A DNA stretch of 64,000 nt from Pezicula radicicola (lineage: Eukaryota; Ascomycota; Leotiomycetes; Helotiales; Dermateaceae): NCBI GenBank assembly GCA_003008705.1, contig PDUO01000001.1, forward strand, positions 62,001 through 126,000, given 5' to 3'. The notes under the pieces were generated by a model. That model saw only the letters and a list, made by a program, of their open reading frames with translations, searched no databases and was not told the DNA's origin. Shown here in pieces: positions 54,156 through 64,000 of the stretch. The position numbers and the translations under genes were made by a program. The first letter of the stretch is position 1. Every line of letters begins with the position of its first letter.

Positions 54156-54805
54156 AGCTGTATTGGCCGAGAGGTGGTTATGGTGGGTTCAGTTACTCGA
54201 GTAAGGGAAATGTAGTGCCAAAGAGGACGATTCAGGCATTCTGTCGCAGAGCGCAAAAGCAGCATGAACATATGCTGCTGGAACGCTGTAATTTAGCCCA
54301 GTTTGTGATGCTGCCCTTATGCTTAAAGGCGGGATTGGCATTTCTGGCAGCCCGTAGTATCGTACAAGGGACGTATGTAGCACCAAGTCGGCCGTACATA
54401 TTCCTTTTCCTCCCGTCTGTTCCTCTTTCTTCTACTCTCTCTTTATATCAATCATACCAGCAAACATGGCAGCACTACAAACTTCACTGGATTTACTGAA
54501 TTTACTGAATGTATAATGCAATTAATGACATTGTGAATATATAGGAAGAATCAATTCTACCTTAATACGAAGCGGGATTCCTTTTCCGCTCCATTAAAAG
54601 ACCTCGGTGATAGAAGCTTCCTCCCTCCCCTCATGCTCCCTCTACCGGCAGCTCTCTTAGCTCAACGACAACCGAATCAAGGTGGGGATTTCAAAGCGGG
54701 GAGAGAGCTTCTCCATATTTGCCACATCTGCTTGCTATATTCCAATTCTATCAGCATTGATCCATCCAGCAATTGACTAGCAAACAGCTTTACAATTTTT
54801 TCAAT
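54156..54805. promoter_or_regulatory. Divergent promoter region, HD fusion/cyclase
   Basis: A 650-bp gap between the divergent HTH-HD gene and the cyclase-family gene. Pyrimidine-rich stretches at 54400-54460 occur, but no clear TATA box. No gene is seen. Confidence 0.45.
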
Positions 54806-56067
54806 ATGGTTGACCAGCGAAGCAGTGCCCAGAACCGACTCATACAAGTGACTGACTTCTTGACGGGAAATAAGACAGCTACAACTATTCCTTGGGATCC
54901 GAACTGCACTAGATTCCCAAGCCGGAAAGATGTTCCAAGGAGAGAGGGAGCACCAGAGGGAGCGTGAGTATCAGACTTTGGACATGCAAACTACCTAGCT
55001 GATGTTTTCAGTGCTTGGGTTTGGGGCACAGAAGACTATGTAAGCACTCCTCTTCACCACCGTTCTCAAATCATCACTGACAATATGCAGATAGGACGTC
55101 TCAATCTGCTTACACCAACTCGAGTATCCAGTGCCTCCAAAGAAATTAAATCTGGCGAAATTGTTCCTCTCAACCTTCCACTTAATGTCCCAGCACAGCC
55201 AGCATTTAACCGGGAGACATTTCAACATGAAATCAAACCATTGGCATCTGGCCTTGCATATGACGATAAATACTCACTAAACACACAATCTGGGACTCAA
55301 TGGGATGGATTCAGACACATTGCACACATTCCATCTGCAACCTTTTACAACGGAACAACAGGGAAAGACATCGAGCCGGGACCCGAACAAGATCACAACA
55401 AGTGTGGCATCCACCACTGGGCAGAACACGGCATTGCCGGAAGAGGGATATTGCTTGATTACTGGAGTTACGCAAAGGAAAATGGTATTGTGTATGATCC
55501 ATTCGAATACTATACAATCCCCTTCTCCGAACTCCAAGCTTGTGGTAAGGCTCAGGGTATCGATATTCGCCCTGCCTCCCAAGGAGGTCACATCCAAGTT
55601 GGGGATCTTCTTTTTATTCGCTCAGGTTTTGTGTCAACCTACCATACCAGATCACCAGAAGCATGTGCTGCTGCCGCATTGCGCCCGCATGGTATAGGGA
55701 AAGACGATGGACAGCGCTGGGCTGGTATCAAGCAGGAAGAAGCGATGCTTGATTGGTTACACGATTGCTATTTTTCGGCCGTAGCTGGCGACGCGCCTTC
55801 TTTTGAAGCATGGCCCAGCCAAGAAGATTATATGTTACATGAATATATCCTGGCTTTGTGGGGTAAGTTCCGATTCCTGATCTGGTTTGAGTTCTGTCGT
55901 GAAGGCTAACATTACGCTCAGGTATGCCATTAGGAGAGATGTTTGACCTTGAGAAGTTGGCTAGGACGTGTAAGGAGAAAGGGAGGTATACTTTCTTTGT
56001 TACTAGTGCACCGAATAACTGTGAAGGTGGAGTTTCGAGCCATGGTAATGCTTTGGCTATTTTCTAA
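54806..56067 (+). CDS. Cyclase-family metal hydrolase
   Basis: Four exons (54806-54963, 55012-55039, 55091-55862, 55922-56067) give 367 residues of the cyclase / kynurenine-formamidase-like superfamily, which hydrolyses amide or lactone bonds with a divalent metal. The fungal subgroup signature AAWVWG..EDYIGRLNLLTP is generated across the first two introns, followed by EIKSGEIVPLNLPLN. The metal loop reads SGTQWDGFRHIAH at about 129-141, in place of the bacterial HxGTHxDxPxH. Further conserved parts are GIAGRGILLDYW, GDLLFIRSGF and, after the last intron, TFFVTSAPNNCEGGVSS. Introns are 48, 51 and 59 bp with normal branch sites; exon 2 is only 28 nt. No signal peptide. The natural substrate is unknown for this group. 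Confidence 0.92.
54964..55011 (+). other. Cyclase gene intron 1
   Basis: A 48-bp GTGAGT..TCAG intron with a GCTGAT branch-like site. Confidence 0.85.
55040..55090 (+). other. Cyclase gene intron 2
   Basis: A 51-bp GTAAGC..GCAG intron with a CACTGAC branch site. Confidence 0.85.
55863..55921 (+). other. Cyclase gene intron 3
   Basis: A 59-bp GTAAGT..TCAG intron with a GCTAAC branch site. It joins ILALWG to MPLGEMFDL. Confidence 0.85.
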
Positions 56068-57423
56068 TCTAAATGGAATCTGATGAGATTGGAAGTTGAC
56101 TGTATGTATCTGGAGCAAACATCTTCGAAATTATCTAACGGCCTCTGATGTACTACTTTTCCAATACGATACTTTGTACTTCTGCTTCTGTGGGAAAGAT
56201 GCTGCTGTATACAGAAAAACTAAACGCACTAGTGACTCACTAGCCTTTTATTATCTCCCTATCTACTATTGACGTAGCATGGCTTTCGGAATCTTCACGA
56301 GTTAAACTGATGGCCTAGGCCATAAAAGGGTACGTATTTTATATATTAAGATACCGAAAGTCAACAAAGGCGACCTAGGATAGCGGACAACAAATATCTG
56401 ATATTTTTGCTCCTTCAAGGTTGAGCTTCTTGTTGATGTGTCTTCTCCTTTCTAGGTTGGCTTTTCTCTCTTTAGATCTAATTTCATAAGCGGTTATTAG
56501 GCTGTTAGGCCCAGAGTCGATGTGTTCTTGCATCCGAGTGTCAGAGGACAGGAACCTAGAAAGGGGCCGGTCACTCGTTTGCATGCTGGAGGATATTTGT
56601 CTTTACACACTTCGGGGATGAGGAAGAGGGGAAGGGAGGAACTCTTCTCCTCTCCTTGACTTTTAGACTTTGAATCCAAGTAACGTCAACCTATACACCC
56701 TATTATTCAATCCCCTCACACCGAGATAGTAACGATTTCGTTTCAAAGCTGCCCAAAGCTTCTACAATGCTTTATCTAAGGCAATCTTGAAATTATTGTA
56801 GCTATACTACGCTTCGATATAACCACTAAAAGACCCAAATCTGAGGCTGTAACTCATACGCTCCCTCGATAGGTCCTACTACTCTATCTTGGCCCGCCTG
56901 TAGGGGTTGCAACGCTAAAAGTACCGGCTCACCTCGAAGATCAGCTCGCGCTGTCTCAAGATTCCTTATCGGGTAAAAGATTTCTTCCTGAATTGTGTAC
57001 AGAATTCCACACCCAAGCACCCACAGAATAGAAGCGAAGCTCGTCCCAGTTATTCCAATAGCAAATGGACGAAAATTACGGAATTTTGGCATACTAGCAA
57101 GTTGGGACTCAAGCTAAAACGATATTGTGAGCAATACCCCTATTGTAATCCCAATGAGAATATTGATACTTCAGCCTCTCCAGGAGAAGATTTTTCGTAG
57201 TTGGATCATAGCGCTTAACATGAAGACTATGGGCGGTAGTGCAATGCATATTATTATTATTATCTTGAGCCTGCCGAAAAATATTAGATTGCGACGCCTT
57301 GTATACAGCAAATGCTTGCTTACCAGCCCCAACGTTGATCATTTTGGACTACTAGGAGCTAAAAGCATAAGAACAATTCGGCGAGCAAAATAATCCAAGA
57401 AAATTCGCCTGAGCGCGCCCTAG
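56068..57423. other. Intergenic, probably transposon-derived
   Basis: No gene. Frames such as 56826-57092 (minus, 88 residues) have no motif. Position directly left of a gypsy RNase H relic suggests that part of this region is degraded retrotransposon, but I could not read a reverse-transcriptase motif in it. Confidence 0.4.
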
Positions 57424-57570
57424 AGAACTTCATGACTACTAAGAACCTCTCCGCCCGACAAGCTCATTGGGCTGAATATCTCACGCGATACCATTTCATG
57501 ATTAATGTATAGATCAGGAAAGCAGAATGAGAAGGCAATGATTCCACAAGCCGCCAATTCATCACCCCAC
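57424..57570 (+). mobile_element. Ty3/gypsy RNase H relic
   Basis: The translation reads ENFMTTKNLSARQAHWAEYL, then TRYHFMIN, and after a one-base frame slip YRSGKQNEKA. This is the classic end of the gypsy RNase H domain (FMTTK-L-RQ-RWAE-L, then YRPGK-NEKADALSR). Stops and the frame slip show that it is dead. Flanking reverse transcriptase and integrase are not recognisable. Confidence 0.8.
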
Positions 57571-58082
57571 GTCTAACGCAAGCAAGATATTATATCAAGT
57601 TTACAAGAGATAGTTTCATTTATTAAAGCTTCAAATTACCGACCAACATTCAATCTTTATATACTGCATCAATAGGGAAAGCAGACGGAGAATCAGAGCT
57701 ATTCGAAGAATTCTTTTCTAGTATGTTCTTATATCCCGAATGGTTATATGAAGTATTATTATCTTAGCAGAAAATCCGTCAGACTATTAGAGAAGGCATC
57801 GGAAGACTTGCCTCTGAAGCTGCAGAGCTCTAGTTAGTTAGCTGGACTCTGGGCGAGGATGTCCCGGAGTGCATGCCATTGAATACTATAACGTGCTTCA
57901 CAGCCCTCAGGCATAGGCAGAAAGGTACTTTGTGTTCTCAACAATAATCAAATATTTGAGATCTCGTCCCTACTAAGACATTTCAGAGGTATTCAAAGAA
58001 CAGCCTTTAAAGACAACAGAAGTGATTACTGATTACTTCTATCTATCATTGAAGTACTTGAACCCTTTCATACCGAACTACA
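57571..58082. other. AT-rich remnant DNA
   Basis: No intact frame. The stretch lies where the gypsy integrase would follow, and may be its decayed continuation. The right edge is the 3' flank of the ankyrin frame. Confidence 0.4.
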
Positions 58083-59048
58083 TTAACCTAGCTGCCTACC
58101 TGCTATCTTATCATAATTGTCTAGTAACTTCACCACCGCCTGGATGGTTTTTGGGTCCCAATCCGGACGGGGACTCGGTCTCGGTGCCATTGTTCCATCC
58201 CGGATGCCGCTATTTTTGGCTGGTTGGGTCCAATCTAGCCTTCTCCGAGCCAACCTTAGCGGTGACTTGCCATTGCAATCACGTCGTAGAACATCAACTT
58301 TCTTAGTTTCAAGTAAGACGCAAACCACCTGCTCTAAGTTGTCCACAGGATAACCTTCTAAGCAATAGACTGCATGATGTAAAGCTGACCTCTTGTCGTT
58401 ATCGACTGAATCCGGATCCACCGTACTGAAACCTAGTAGAAGCTCGACGACTTTGGCTGCACAGGTCCTAGCTGCGTATGAAAGCGGCGTTCGTCCCCGG
58501 CCGTCTTTCAAATCAGGATGGACGTTGGCAGTCTTTAACAAGATTGTTACCACCTCGTGTGTTCCACATCCAGCCGCAAATGAAAGAGGCGTGCGACCCT
58601 CATTATCTATAGAATTGGGGTTGACAGAACCAGTCTTAATCAGGAAGTCAACAACATTGAGATGACCTTTCTCAGCAGCGTATGAGATAGCCGTGCGCCC
58701 CTTTAGATCTGTGAAATCTGGATCAACTTTACTAGTAGAGAGGAGAGCTATGATGATCTCCAGATGGCCGTTGGAAGCAGCGAATAATAGTGGTGTGCTA
58801 CCCGAAACATCCTTAGAGTCTGGGTCGACTTTTCCAGTTTCCAAAATCACCAATGCAATTTTCGGGTTCCCGCGCGACGCAGCAAGGGAAAGCGCCGTAC
58901 GGCCTGTATGGTCTTTGATGTCGATAAGTGACTCTAACGACTGTGACGGTGCTGTAATGTAGGACAAAAGGCAATTCACGACATCATATGTGCCTGCTGA
59001 ATATTGGTGTTCGCTTGAGATAGTTTGTTGAGTTCGGGTCGACACCAT
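58083..59048 (-). pseudogene. Ankyrin-repeat block, cut off by a frame break
   Basis: An open frame of about 320 residues in a different register from the NACHT frame it overlaps by 65 nt. It holds about seven ankyrin repeats of 34-35 residues with wording such as GRTALSLAASRGN, GSTPLLFAASNGHLEI, GRTAISYAAEKGHLNVV and GRTPLSFAAGCGTHEVV. Its first codons continue, two bases out of phase, the ankyrin motif at the end of the upstream frame (TPIFS). It is therefore the natural C-terminus of the NLR-like protein rather than a separate gene. A 48-nt intron (GTGTCG..TTCAG) would also restore the frame, but would remove half a repeat and has no clear branch site. Confidence 0.75.
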
Positions 59049-62000
59049 AATTTAGCAGCAAAGGTAGAAACCTTTGAGCTTTTGATGATGTTATGATGCC
59101 ATATCCAGCTTCGCCATTCAAAAAAACTTTCTTGCTGGGATTACGTGCTTCGAGGTACCCTCTCAAGACAGGCTCGTAGTCGAAATCCAAAAGATAACGT
59201 AACAAAGTCTCGCCGTGCTGGTACTGGAAGTTGTGACCATGAGAAAACCCTGTCAAACAAACGTGAACTTGGTGCGTTTCCACTGGATAATCAGAATAGA
59301 CCTGAAGAAATTCTTGAAAGGCTTCGGGGTTCTTCAGTGCCGCGGCTGCGAGTATTGGAAACCCATAGCGCTCGCCCTCAAGCTCTCCGTGATATTTCAG
59401 CTCTGGATTAATTCGCACGAGATTAGCCAGGTTGTTCTCGGCAAATATGTATAACGGGTGAACCTTAGTCGTCCAGCATCGCCAAGGTGTTTTGAAAAGG
59501 TTGTCCAGATCGACCCAACGTTGGAACGGAAAGCCAGCAATAAACCCATCCTGGGGTGATCCGTAACCCTGGCCTTGGTTAGAATGATGAAGGACGTAGC
59601 TGACTGCATAGCCTAGAAATGGGAATTTGGTTGTCACCGAGTCTCGCATCTTCTGTGTACTTGGTGCGTCTCGAAGTGAGCCACTAAGCACTAATTGGCT
59701 ATCCTGTACCCCGTTAATCTGAAGCCAACAGCAGTGCTTCAACATTTCATGGCCTTTGGCTGGAAAATTTTCGCAGAATCCAAGTAACTCCCGATGAGCA
59801 CCGTGCTTTCCTACCAGGAAGTCTTGAACCGATTCGTGAATAAACTGGACCGTAGCCTCTTCGGATCTGACCACCTCAGCCAGGCCCTTCGAACAACTCA
59901 AGATGAACCTATTTATATCTTCCTCGGAGACTTCCTCTTTATTCCAAAAGCCGGATACTGTCTCGTCCCGCATAAGTTGCAGAGCAAAGTACAATTCTGC
60001 AGGCTTGAGTGGCCGCTTTGCGAACGTGATCATGACAACAGAGCGGCTGAGGTCATCCAAATTCTCTGTATCTCGGGTCATGATCATTTCGAACAACTCA
60101 TCTAGGCCAGGTGGGATTTCCCGGAGTCGCGCCCTTAAATCAGCCACACGACCACTCGAGTATTCCTTGTTGAGAATTTGAATGACAAGGGCGACCCAGA
60201 GGAAAATTCCTGAAGACTTCTGCAAAAGATCCAACCTAAGCTCTCCAGCTTGGTTATAGTTTCCGAGCCTCAATTTCGTGGCAATATATCGTTCGATGTC
60301 TTCATCATGATCTGGCTCATTCTCAAGTACAATCTCGTACCCATAACGAATAACGATGTTCGGGTAATGGCGACTGGAAAAACAAATGTGAATACGTGCA
60401 TCCTTCTCGAGAGCACGCTCACAGAGCTCCTCGAAGAATGAGATCATGTCGGCAACTTCATCTTCGTCGCACTCGTCAAGAGCATCCACAAAGAGAAAGA
60501 TGGTCATATGTGTCAATCTTTGAGCTACCAAGGCTAAAATGTGTTTCAGAGGTTCGAGCTGCCACCCATTGCGCCGGATGACATTGATGGCGTTGGTCCC
60601 GAGGCTGTCTAGGACATCCTGCAAGTCGGGGACGGCGTAGAAAAGTTGAATTAACAGCGATCGGTAACAGCCAGTGGTGGACTTCTCCAGTTCGTCACCT
60701 CGGGCATTGAAGAAAAATGAAGCCACAATACTGTTCGGATATTCCTCAAAGTTGTCCTTAGCCTGGCAAAAGAGGTGCTTCATCAAGATAGACTTTCCGG
60801 CACCAGGTTTCCCTTTGACCCACAGGAAACCGTGATGTTTTGACAATTCGTCTGCCCTTTGCCACGTCAGATATTCGGGCTTCTCAAGAAACCATTGACA
60901 TGTCTTAGCTTCTGGAGACTTCAGATTCATCAACCGAGCATCAATCTGAGTGAAATGAAGCATCTGGAACAAGACTTTCCTTGTCTCTTTAACAGTATCC
61001 ATGTACCCACTTGATTTTCTGGTGTTCAGAAGCCGGTCACTCAGTTCGGTTTTATTGTCGCTACAAGAGTTGGTCTCTGCATTCTGTGTCGGAAAACATA
61101 CAGATTTGTGCCCCCTAGTTTCTTTGATGCCTAGCTTGGTTTGTGGTATTTGGGAAATCTCTGGAAGGTCTCCTAGGACGCGCTGAAGTACCCCAGCAAC
61201 CTTTTGGTATCCCGGATCAAGCATACTTGAAAAGCGGCACATGTCCATATGATTAGCTGAGATGTGCTGTTTGATTTCGATAATGGGATCATCTAGGCTC
61301 GACGAGCTGTCCTCCACAACCTGTTGGGTAGAGGTCAGTAGAAATAATACGTTGAATTGCGGATGTGCTCTTGCGTCAAAAGAAAAGAGATTTGCCTAAC
61401 CTTCTACAGACTGAGGACAAATCAAGAGAATATGGAAAATATCCAACATACCTTTCTCCCAAACAACGCTGTAATTCCATACTCTTCCTGAAACGAATAG
61501 ACGGACCATTTATTTTGATGGGCCATCTTCACAAACTCGCTTCCTAGTTCTTTTACGCGGCTCTCATTTGGCATCAAAGTATTGGTGATCTCTTTGTTGA
61601 CATTGACTCCTAACATCTGAGCCGAGGCAGCAAGCAGATGATGGATAAAGTTCCGTGGGTCAGCACCACGATGTGGCGTTCCGAAGAAGATGATGCTGCG
61701 TGTCGCAGAAAAAGCATTATGCAGGGCTGGTTGGCACTCATGACAATCCCTGGATCTCCTGAGAGCTTCCTTTACAACAAGTCCCCCAAGGCTGTGAGCG
61801 ACAAACACAATTGGACGCGCTAACTCAGATTCGCCGCGACGAGCTAGCTCGAGAGAGCATAGTAGGTCCCACGCGTGATCATGCATGCTGTTCTTGCTCA
61901 CATTGTTAGTGAGAGCGTGACGAATCTTCGTGTCATAGCCATACGTCAGTACCCGAGCATCTGGAATGCTTTGGGGAACGAGGTCTCTTGGCCAGTACAC

Positions 62001-62504
62001 ATCAGTGCTATTGATTTGCTGATTCGTGACTCGAGTTCGAAACGGCAGATCTTCCGTCGTGCTTCCTTCCCCGTGGTCATCCTGTTGAGCGAAGTCATCG
62101 GTCGACGTGCTGAGCTTCGAGCCGTGCTCCGACTGCCGTGGGACAGTGGTATTACTCCGCTGCGTGGAGTCTAGTGATCTATCGGAATGGTCACGGAGGG
62201 AAATGAAGTGGAATCTCTTTCGCCGCTTCATGCGAGATTGAGTCACTATCCCATCAGCCTCGCCATCATGAAGATATTTTCGTTGGCTCTGAGAAGCATT
62301 TTTCAGTGTCCAGGTGCCCTTGGGATCGCCTGTAAATCCATGGACAAAGACGATACTGTAGCCCTGTTAGTTGCACAATATTTCCGCTAGAGCAAGGAAG
62401 CAATGCCGGCTGGTAACAGCTTACTCGATGACTGGCTTCGGAGGTTCAAAGAGAACAGTAAGACCGTGAGTGTTCACGAGCTGGTCCCGCCACTGAGAAT
62501 CCAT
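58984..62504 (-). CDS. NLR-like protein: alpha/beta hydrolase-NACHT(-ankyrin)
   Basis: Exons 62504-62425, 62355-61452 and 61320-58984 (minus) encode about 1106 residues. The N-terminal domain (about 25-310) is a lipase/SesB-like alpha/beta hydrolase: DIVFVHGFTGDPKGTW, then the nucleophile elbow VAHSLGGLVVKEAL and FFGTPHRGAD. The NACHT NTPase follows, with Walker A KGKPGAGKS near 498-506 and Walker B IFLFVDALDECD near 602-613, plus the winged-helix/helical region. The frame ends in the first ankyrin-like motif (LLNYGVDPNS), where a break separates it from the ankyrin block at 58083-59048. Fungal proteins of this architecture act as intracellular recognition switches in incompatibility and innate-type defence; the effector is usually the hydrolase domain. 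The splice junctions IDIVFVHG and GRKVVEDSS are typical of the family. Whether the break is real or a sequencing slip decides if this is functional. Confidence 0.85.
61321..61451 (-). other. NLR gene intron 2
   Basis: A 131-bp GTATGT..ACAG intron with a CTACTGAC branch site, between the hydrolase and NACHT exons. An internal acceptor (TAGAAG, about 61399) is less suitable. Confidence 0.75.
62356..62424 (-). other. NLR gene intron 1
   Basis: A 69-bp GTAAGC..ACAG intron with an AACTAAC branch site. Splicing produces the conserved VIDIVFVHGF. Confidence 0.82.
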
Positions 62505-63164
62505 AATGCGGAACGATTGTCGCAAGGGAGACGGTCTCTTTGGGAGCGACTGCACCGCTATTCTAGCTAGAACATGTGTAGGATAAACCACGATGACATG
62601 GATTGAGGGCTTCCAATACGGCTAGTCAGCGATGGATCGACCGTAGTATTCAGCCGTAGGAAGTCGTTGCTAAACAATGGCTCAGACTGATGTTGACCTG
62701 CCTTCGACTCTCAACAAGGTCGGTACGAATCGTACTCTACGATGAAGCTTGAAGGAAGTTGAAAAGCTGGGAGCTCTCGTTAACGCCCGATGTGTGAGGC
62801 TGAGCGCGCTAGAACTGTAGTCCTGCAATGGCACCCTATGGCGCCAGGCATCTTCACTTTCAGGGTATGAGTACCACGTGCGCGTTCGAACACAGTTAGG
62901 AGACAAGAAAGTTGAGCTTGCTAAAGTACATTATTGTTGGGTGTGCGCTTTATGTTTCTAAGGCGGGTGCCATACGGTACTCAATATCTACGATATAAAC
63001 TTAAATTTATGCAAGCAGCCGCGTTGTGAACAGGCAGCAAACACTAGCCGTGTCTGGTATTAGCCTTACTCAAATTCCCTATCACACGTGAACACCCTGA
63101 CCATTTGAACTATTTAGGAAATGTCACGAACAGACGGGTTGGATAATAAGCTCGTGGGGTCCGG
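62505..63164. other. Divergent region, NLR/HET
   Basis: A 660-bp gap with no gene. It contains the NLR promoter (reading left) and the truncated 5' side of the HET pseudogene, whose N-terminal half is missing here. Confidence 0.5.
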
Positions 63165-64000
63165 ATGCATTTACGGGGATGGGTTTTCCAAGAGCGGATT
63201 TTATCACGACGAATGGTTCACTACACCACTGGAAAGATAATCTTTCAGTGTCAATCTTGCGGGTCTGCGACAGAATGCATCGAACAAATAACCTATCCTG
63301 ACTTTGACTACGATAATTGCAACGAGTACCGAAATGCTACTCCAGGCTCGTCCCTAAGCGAGCGAGCAGAGCAAAGAATGATGACTTTCGACGGGATTTC
63401 TTCGAGTGACCCCATGGCTAGTTGGCGTGACCTCGTGTACCAATTCTCCGCTTTACCTCTAACGTTTCGCAACAGAGGCACATTGGCGGCGATGGCAGGG
63501 ATAGCGCGCTGGATCCAAATTGTGCTTTCAAAAGGCCGACAACACAAGTCAATTGGAGGATAATCAAAAGGGCGCAAGTTCAAAATATATTTCGGGCTTG
63601 TGGTTCCATGATATTGTCAGACAATTAGTTTGGCAAGTCCGGTATCCTTTGGAGGCTCGGTATGCTGGAAATGACGGTCCCTCCTAGTCCTGGGCCTCAT
63701 TAGATTGTGAAGTATTTTGGCCGTCTCAAATTCCAAAGCAGTTAGTTGGTGATATAACTGTCAATATGGCCACCTTTGTGCCGCATGAGGTTCCCAGGCT
63801 ATCGTATAGACATGCAAAATGTAATGTCCTCAACCCACTCCCACCAACTAGAAGGGCAGGTATAGTCGACGATTTAACTTCGTCGAGGAACAAGAGACAG
63901 TCAATGTCAGAGAATGCCCCCAAACTGATAACGGTGGTTGATCTATTGCCATTGGCTACACCCCACGAGCTTATTACTTTCACCCCAACAATTCAAGTGC
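63165..64000 (+). pseudogene. Degraded HET-domain protein gene
   Basis: The frame from 63165 begins inside a HET domain: RGWVFQERILSRRMVHYT, then FQCQSCGSATE, and ends with LAAMAGIARWIQ before a stop at 63561. The next frame resumes with ISGLWFHDIVRQLVW, the standard HET C-terminal motif, then has TAG at 63685 where the family has Trp in PSWSWASLD, and stays open to the window edge. HET proteins trigger cell death on fusion of incompatible strains. Evidence for decay: absent N-terminal half of the domain, one frame break near 63565-63580, and a nonsense codon explained by a single G-to-A change. The right end lies beyond this window. Confidence 0.8.

Noticed and set aside
1..64000. tRNA, rRNA, CRISPR array or bacterial-type operon
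   Set aside because: No A/B-box pairs, cloverleaf, rRNA core sequence or regularly spaced direct repeats were recognised by eye; gene structure is eukaryotic.

Overview
The window looks like nuclear DNA of a filamentous ascomycete. Genes are compact and carry short introns (mostly 47-80 bp) with GT..AG borders and CTAAC/CTGAC branch points. Families typical of moulds are present: Zn2Cys6 regulators, DHA-type MFS transporters, HET and NACHT/ankyrin proteins, and GPI-anchored esterases. Gene-bearing stretches alternate with AT-rich, gene-free blocks holding mutated repeats. A helotialean (Leotiomycetes) source is a guess from overall style only; no rRNA or other phylogenetic marker is present. 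No tRNA, rRNA, CRISPR or operon was seen.

Layout. 1.6-7.7 kb: an NAD(P)-dependent quinone-oxidoreductase-like gene and a two-exon MFS exporter read away from each other, followed by a Zn2Cys6 transcription factor whose frame is restored by a GC-AG intron; a small inverted-repeat element lies between transporter and regulator. 7.7-12.65 kb: AT-rich, repeat-scarred block. 12.65-19.4 kb: a 1036-aa coiled-coil protein of unknown function with a Cys/His-rich N-terminus, and the mitochondrial protease OMA1. 20.5-23.1 kb: secreted, probably GPI-anchored type-B carboxylesterase. 23-32 kb: mostly non-coding, with one small membrane protein and two MITE-like elements. 32.4-33.6 kb: SIS-domain sugar-phosphate isomerase. 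35.7-36.5 kb: Ser/Thr-rich hypothetical protein. 38.6-41.9 kb: cytochrome b5 and an eight-exon alkaline ceramidase. 43.2-46.9 kb: secreted PLC-like phosphodiesterase and a two-helix membrane protein. 49.4-50.2 kb: PEP-mutase-like enzyme. 52.2-54.2 kb: broken F-box gene and an HTH-HD phosphohydrolase fusion. 54.8-56.1 kb: cyclase-family hydrolase. 57.4 kb: Ty3/gypsy RNase H relic. 58-62.5 kb: an NLR-like gene (alpha/beta hydrolase-NACHT-ankyrin) with a frame break before its ankyrin block. 63.2 kb to the end: a degraded HET-domain gene.

Functional themes. The first three genes could be a small efflux/detoxification group under its own regulator. The right end (58-64 kb) looks like a self/non-self recognition island in which both the NLR and the HET gene carry disruptions. 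The other genes are unrelated single functions (mitochondrial quality control, sphingolipid turnover, electron transfer). Exon borders come from reading frames, splice motifs and family knowledge; no transcript evidence was available.
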